From: Wenyingzhuangia fucanilytica
GTDB lineage: Bacteria; Bacteroidota; Bacteroidia; Flavobacteriales; Flavobacteriaceae
Assembly (NCBI RefSeq): GCF_001697185.1
Contig: NZ_CP014224.1
Span: 124,001-188,000, forward strand
Direction: 5' to 3'
DNA length: 64,000 bases
The translations under genes and the position numbers were made by a program. Shown here in pieces: positions 62,776 to 64,000 of the stretch. Numbering within the stretch: the stretch's first letter is position 1; the number at the start of each line of letters is the position of its first letter. The notes under the pieces are model-generated. The model worked only from the letters and a program-made list of their open reading frames with translations, had not been told where the DNA came from and did not search any database.

Positions 62776-64000
62776 TTATTTTACCTGAAAAATAACGATT
62801 GAAAGGGGTGGAAGGGTCACTTTTGCAGAATAGTCCTTCCAGTTCCAAGGTTTGTCAGAAACGTCAATTTGCTTGCTATTTTTGATTCCACTACCTCCAT
62901 ATTTTTTCAAATCGGAGTTAAAAATTTCTTTAATTTTTCCCTTTTTATGAACTCCAATTAGGTAATCCTCTTGAACTGTTGGAGTTGCGTTACACAACAC
63001 AATAATGTCGTTTTTGCTTTCGTGTCCTTTTCTAATATAGCTTAAAACAGATTTTTCTCCATCTTCATGGTTAATCCATTCAAATCCTTCTTGAGAAAAT
63101 CCTTTTTCGTACAATGCAGGAGTGTCTTTCAAGAATTGATTTAAGTCTTTCATATAAGTTTGAACAGCTTTGTGTTCTGGGTTTTCTAACAAGTGCCAAT
63201 CTAAGCTATTAGCGTAGTTCCACTCGTTTTCTTGCCCAAACTCTGCTCCCATAAACAATAAGTTACCTCCGGGGTGTGAGTACATATAACCGTATAACAA
63301 TCGTAAGTTGGCCATTTTTTGCCATCGATCACCAGGCATTCTACCTAGAATAGATCCTTTACCGTATACTACCTCATCATGAGATAAGGGTAACATATAT
63401 CTTTCAGTAAAAGCATAAGCCATACTAAAAGTAATTTCGTTATGATGGTATTTTCTATGGATGGAATCTTTTTTAAAGTATCCTAAAGTATCGTGCATCC
63501 AACCCATCATCCATTTCATTCCAAATCCTAAACCACCGTGTTCAACAGCTCTTGTTACTCCAGGAAATGCAGTAGATTCTTCTGCAATAGTTTGTATACC
63601 AGGGAAACTGTTGTAAACTTCGGTATTAAAATCTTTTAAGAATTCTATAGCTTCTAAGTTTTCGTTTCCACCATATTTATTTGGCTCCCATTCACCATCT
63701 TCTCTGGAATAATCTAAATAAAGCATAGAAGCAACAGCATCTACTCTTAATCCATCAATATGGTATTTGTCTAGCCAAAAACAAGCGTTTGAAATCAAGA
63801 AAGAACGAATTTCATTTCTTCCGTAATTAAAAATTAAACTTTTCCAGTCTTTATGGTATCCTCTTCTTTTATCTGGGTGTTCATACAAATGAGAACCGTC
63901 AAAAAATCCTAAACCGTGGTCGTCAGAAGGAAAGTGCGAAGGAACCCAATCTAAAATAACTCCAATATCATTCTTGTGGAATTCATCAATTAAGTTCATA
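62776..64000 (-). CDS. glgB: 1,4-alpha-glucan branching enzyme, 3' part (cut by the window end)
   Basis: Forms alpha-1,6 branches in glycogen, GH13 family. The 407 visible residues are the C-terminal two thirds of a protein usually about 630 long. The catalytic nucleophile lies in [12 protein letters not shown], the acid in [10 protein letters not shown] and the third carboxylate in [12 protein letters not shown]. The C-terminal all-beta domain is complete. The Met at the window edge ([24 protein letters not shown]) is an internal family residue, not the start, so the gene continues past 64000. Confidence 0.95.
   Translation of the reverse strand, partial: MNLIDEFHKNDIGVILDWVPSHFPSDDHGLGFFDGSHLYEHPDKRRGYHKDWKSLIFNYGRNEIRSFLISNACFWLDKYHIDGLRVDAVASMLYLDYSREDGEWEPNKYGGNENLEAIEFLKDFNTEVYNSFPGIQTIAEESTAFPGVTRAVEHGGLGFGMKWMMGWMHDTLGYFKKDSIHRKYHHNEITFSMAYAFTERYMLPLSHDEVVYGKGSILGRMPGDRWQKMANLRLLYGYMYSHPGGNLLFMGAEFGQENEWNYANSLDWHLLENPEHKAVQTYMKDLNQFLKDTPALYEKGFSQEGFEWINHEDGEKSVLSYIRKGHESKNDIIVLCNATPTVQEDYLIGVHKKGKIKEIFNSDLKKYGGSGIKNSKQIDVSDKPWNWKDYSAKVTLPPLSIVIFQVK

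Noticed and set aside
63977-64000. Start codon of glgB at the window edge
   Set aside because: The Met belongs to an internal conserved GH13 segment; the N-terminal third of the enzyme is missing, so the gene runs out of the window.

Overview
This window is AT-rich chromosomal DNA from a member of the Bacteroidota, almost certainly the family Flavobacteriaceae. The evidence is the gliding-motility ABC genes gldF and gldG, TonB-dependent receptors with CarboxypepD_reg-like N-termini, DUF5689 and DUF6146-type lipoproteins, a GNAT-nitrilase fusion, F1 atpD-atpC standing apart from the other ATP synthase genes, weak or absent Shine-Dalgarno sequences, and repeated matches to the Bacteroidota promoter form TTTG-N17..23-TAnnTTTG. 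I cannot name the genus. Most of the window is ordinary core genome.

Layout. 0.05-3.3 kb: CPBP membrane protein, lipoprotein and an M3 peptidase, all on minus. 3.4-10.5 kb: a complete tryptophan operon trpEGDCFBA on plus, preceded by what reads as a full ribosome-mediated attenuator: a 15-residue leader peptide with three consecutive Trp codons, a pause hairpin, an antiterminator and an intrinsic terminator. The promoter lies so close that the leader peptide may be translated from a leaderless mRNA. The gaps inside and after the operon hold several families of dispersed inverted-repeat elements. 10.6-13.6 kb: two different beta-carbonic anhydrases and a SulP transporter, probably a bicarbonate uptake/interconversion set. 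13.6-16.3 kb: a small secreted protein, serS and ribF. 16.4-24.5 kb: TonB receptor, atpDC, and the biotin genes bioFDA. 24.6-33 kb: a THUMP-like methyltransferase, AI-2E exporter, acpH-like gene, dnaN, gldG, gldF and a SAM hydrolase-type enzyme on minus, then phoH and purC on plus.

34.2-38.0 kb is the most unusual coding region. On the minus strand it holds a secreted DUF255/YyaL-like thioredoxin-fold protein, a short secreted precursor with six perfect 10-residue repeats carrying a KCGE motif (eight CGE motifs in all), a DUF692 (MNIO-family) enzyme and a DUF2063 partner. This is the gene set of the recently described copper-related oxazolin/bufferin RiPPs, with an expanded cysteine-repeat precursor and an uncommon thioredoxin-like companion. 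A transporter and a DoxX-like protein lie just upstream.

39.5-47 kb: GNAT-nitrilase, rpoN, membrane and outer-membrane proteins, rsmG, a fatty-acid desaturase and an aspartate aminotransferase. 47.2-58.9 kb looks like a phosphate-acquisition district: two OprO/P-like porins facing each other, a PiT phosphate transporter with a PhoU-like tail, tsaB, a secreted nuclease/phosphatase, a TonB receptor, a DUF5689 plus lamin-tail lipoprotein, and a redoxin. The PiT gene and its neighbouring porin share an 11-bp-period direct repeat (TTAACATTnAATTAACnTT) placed against their promoters like a Pho box. 58.9-60.1 kb is a noncoding tandem array of eleven ~111-bp units with internal three-unit higher-order structure. 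The window ends with a GH31 alpha-glucosidase and the 3' part of glgB.
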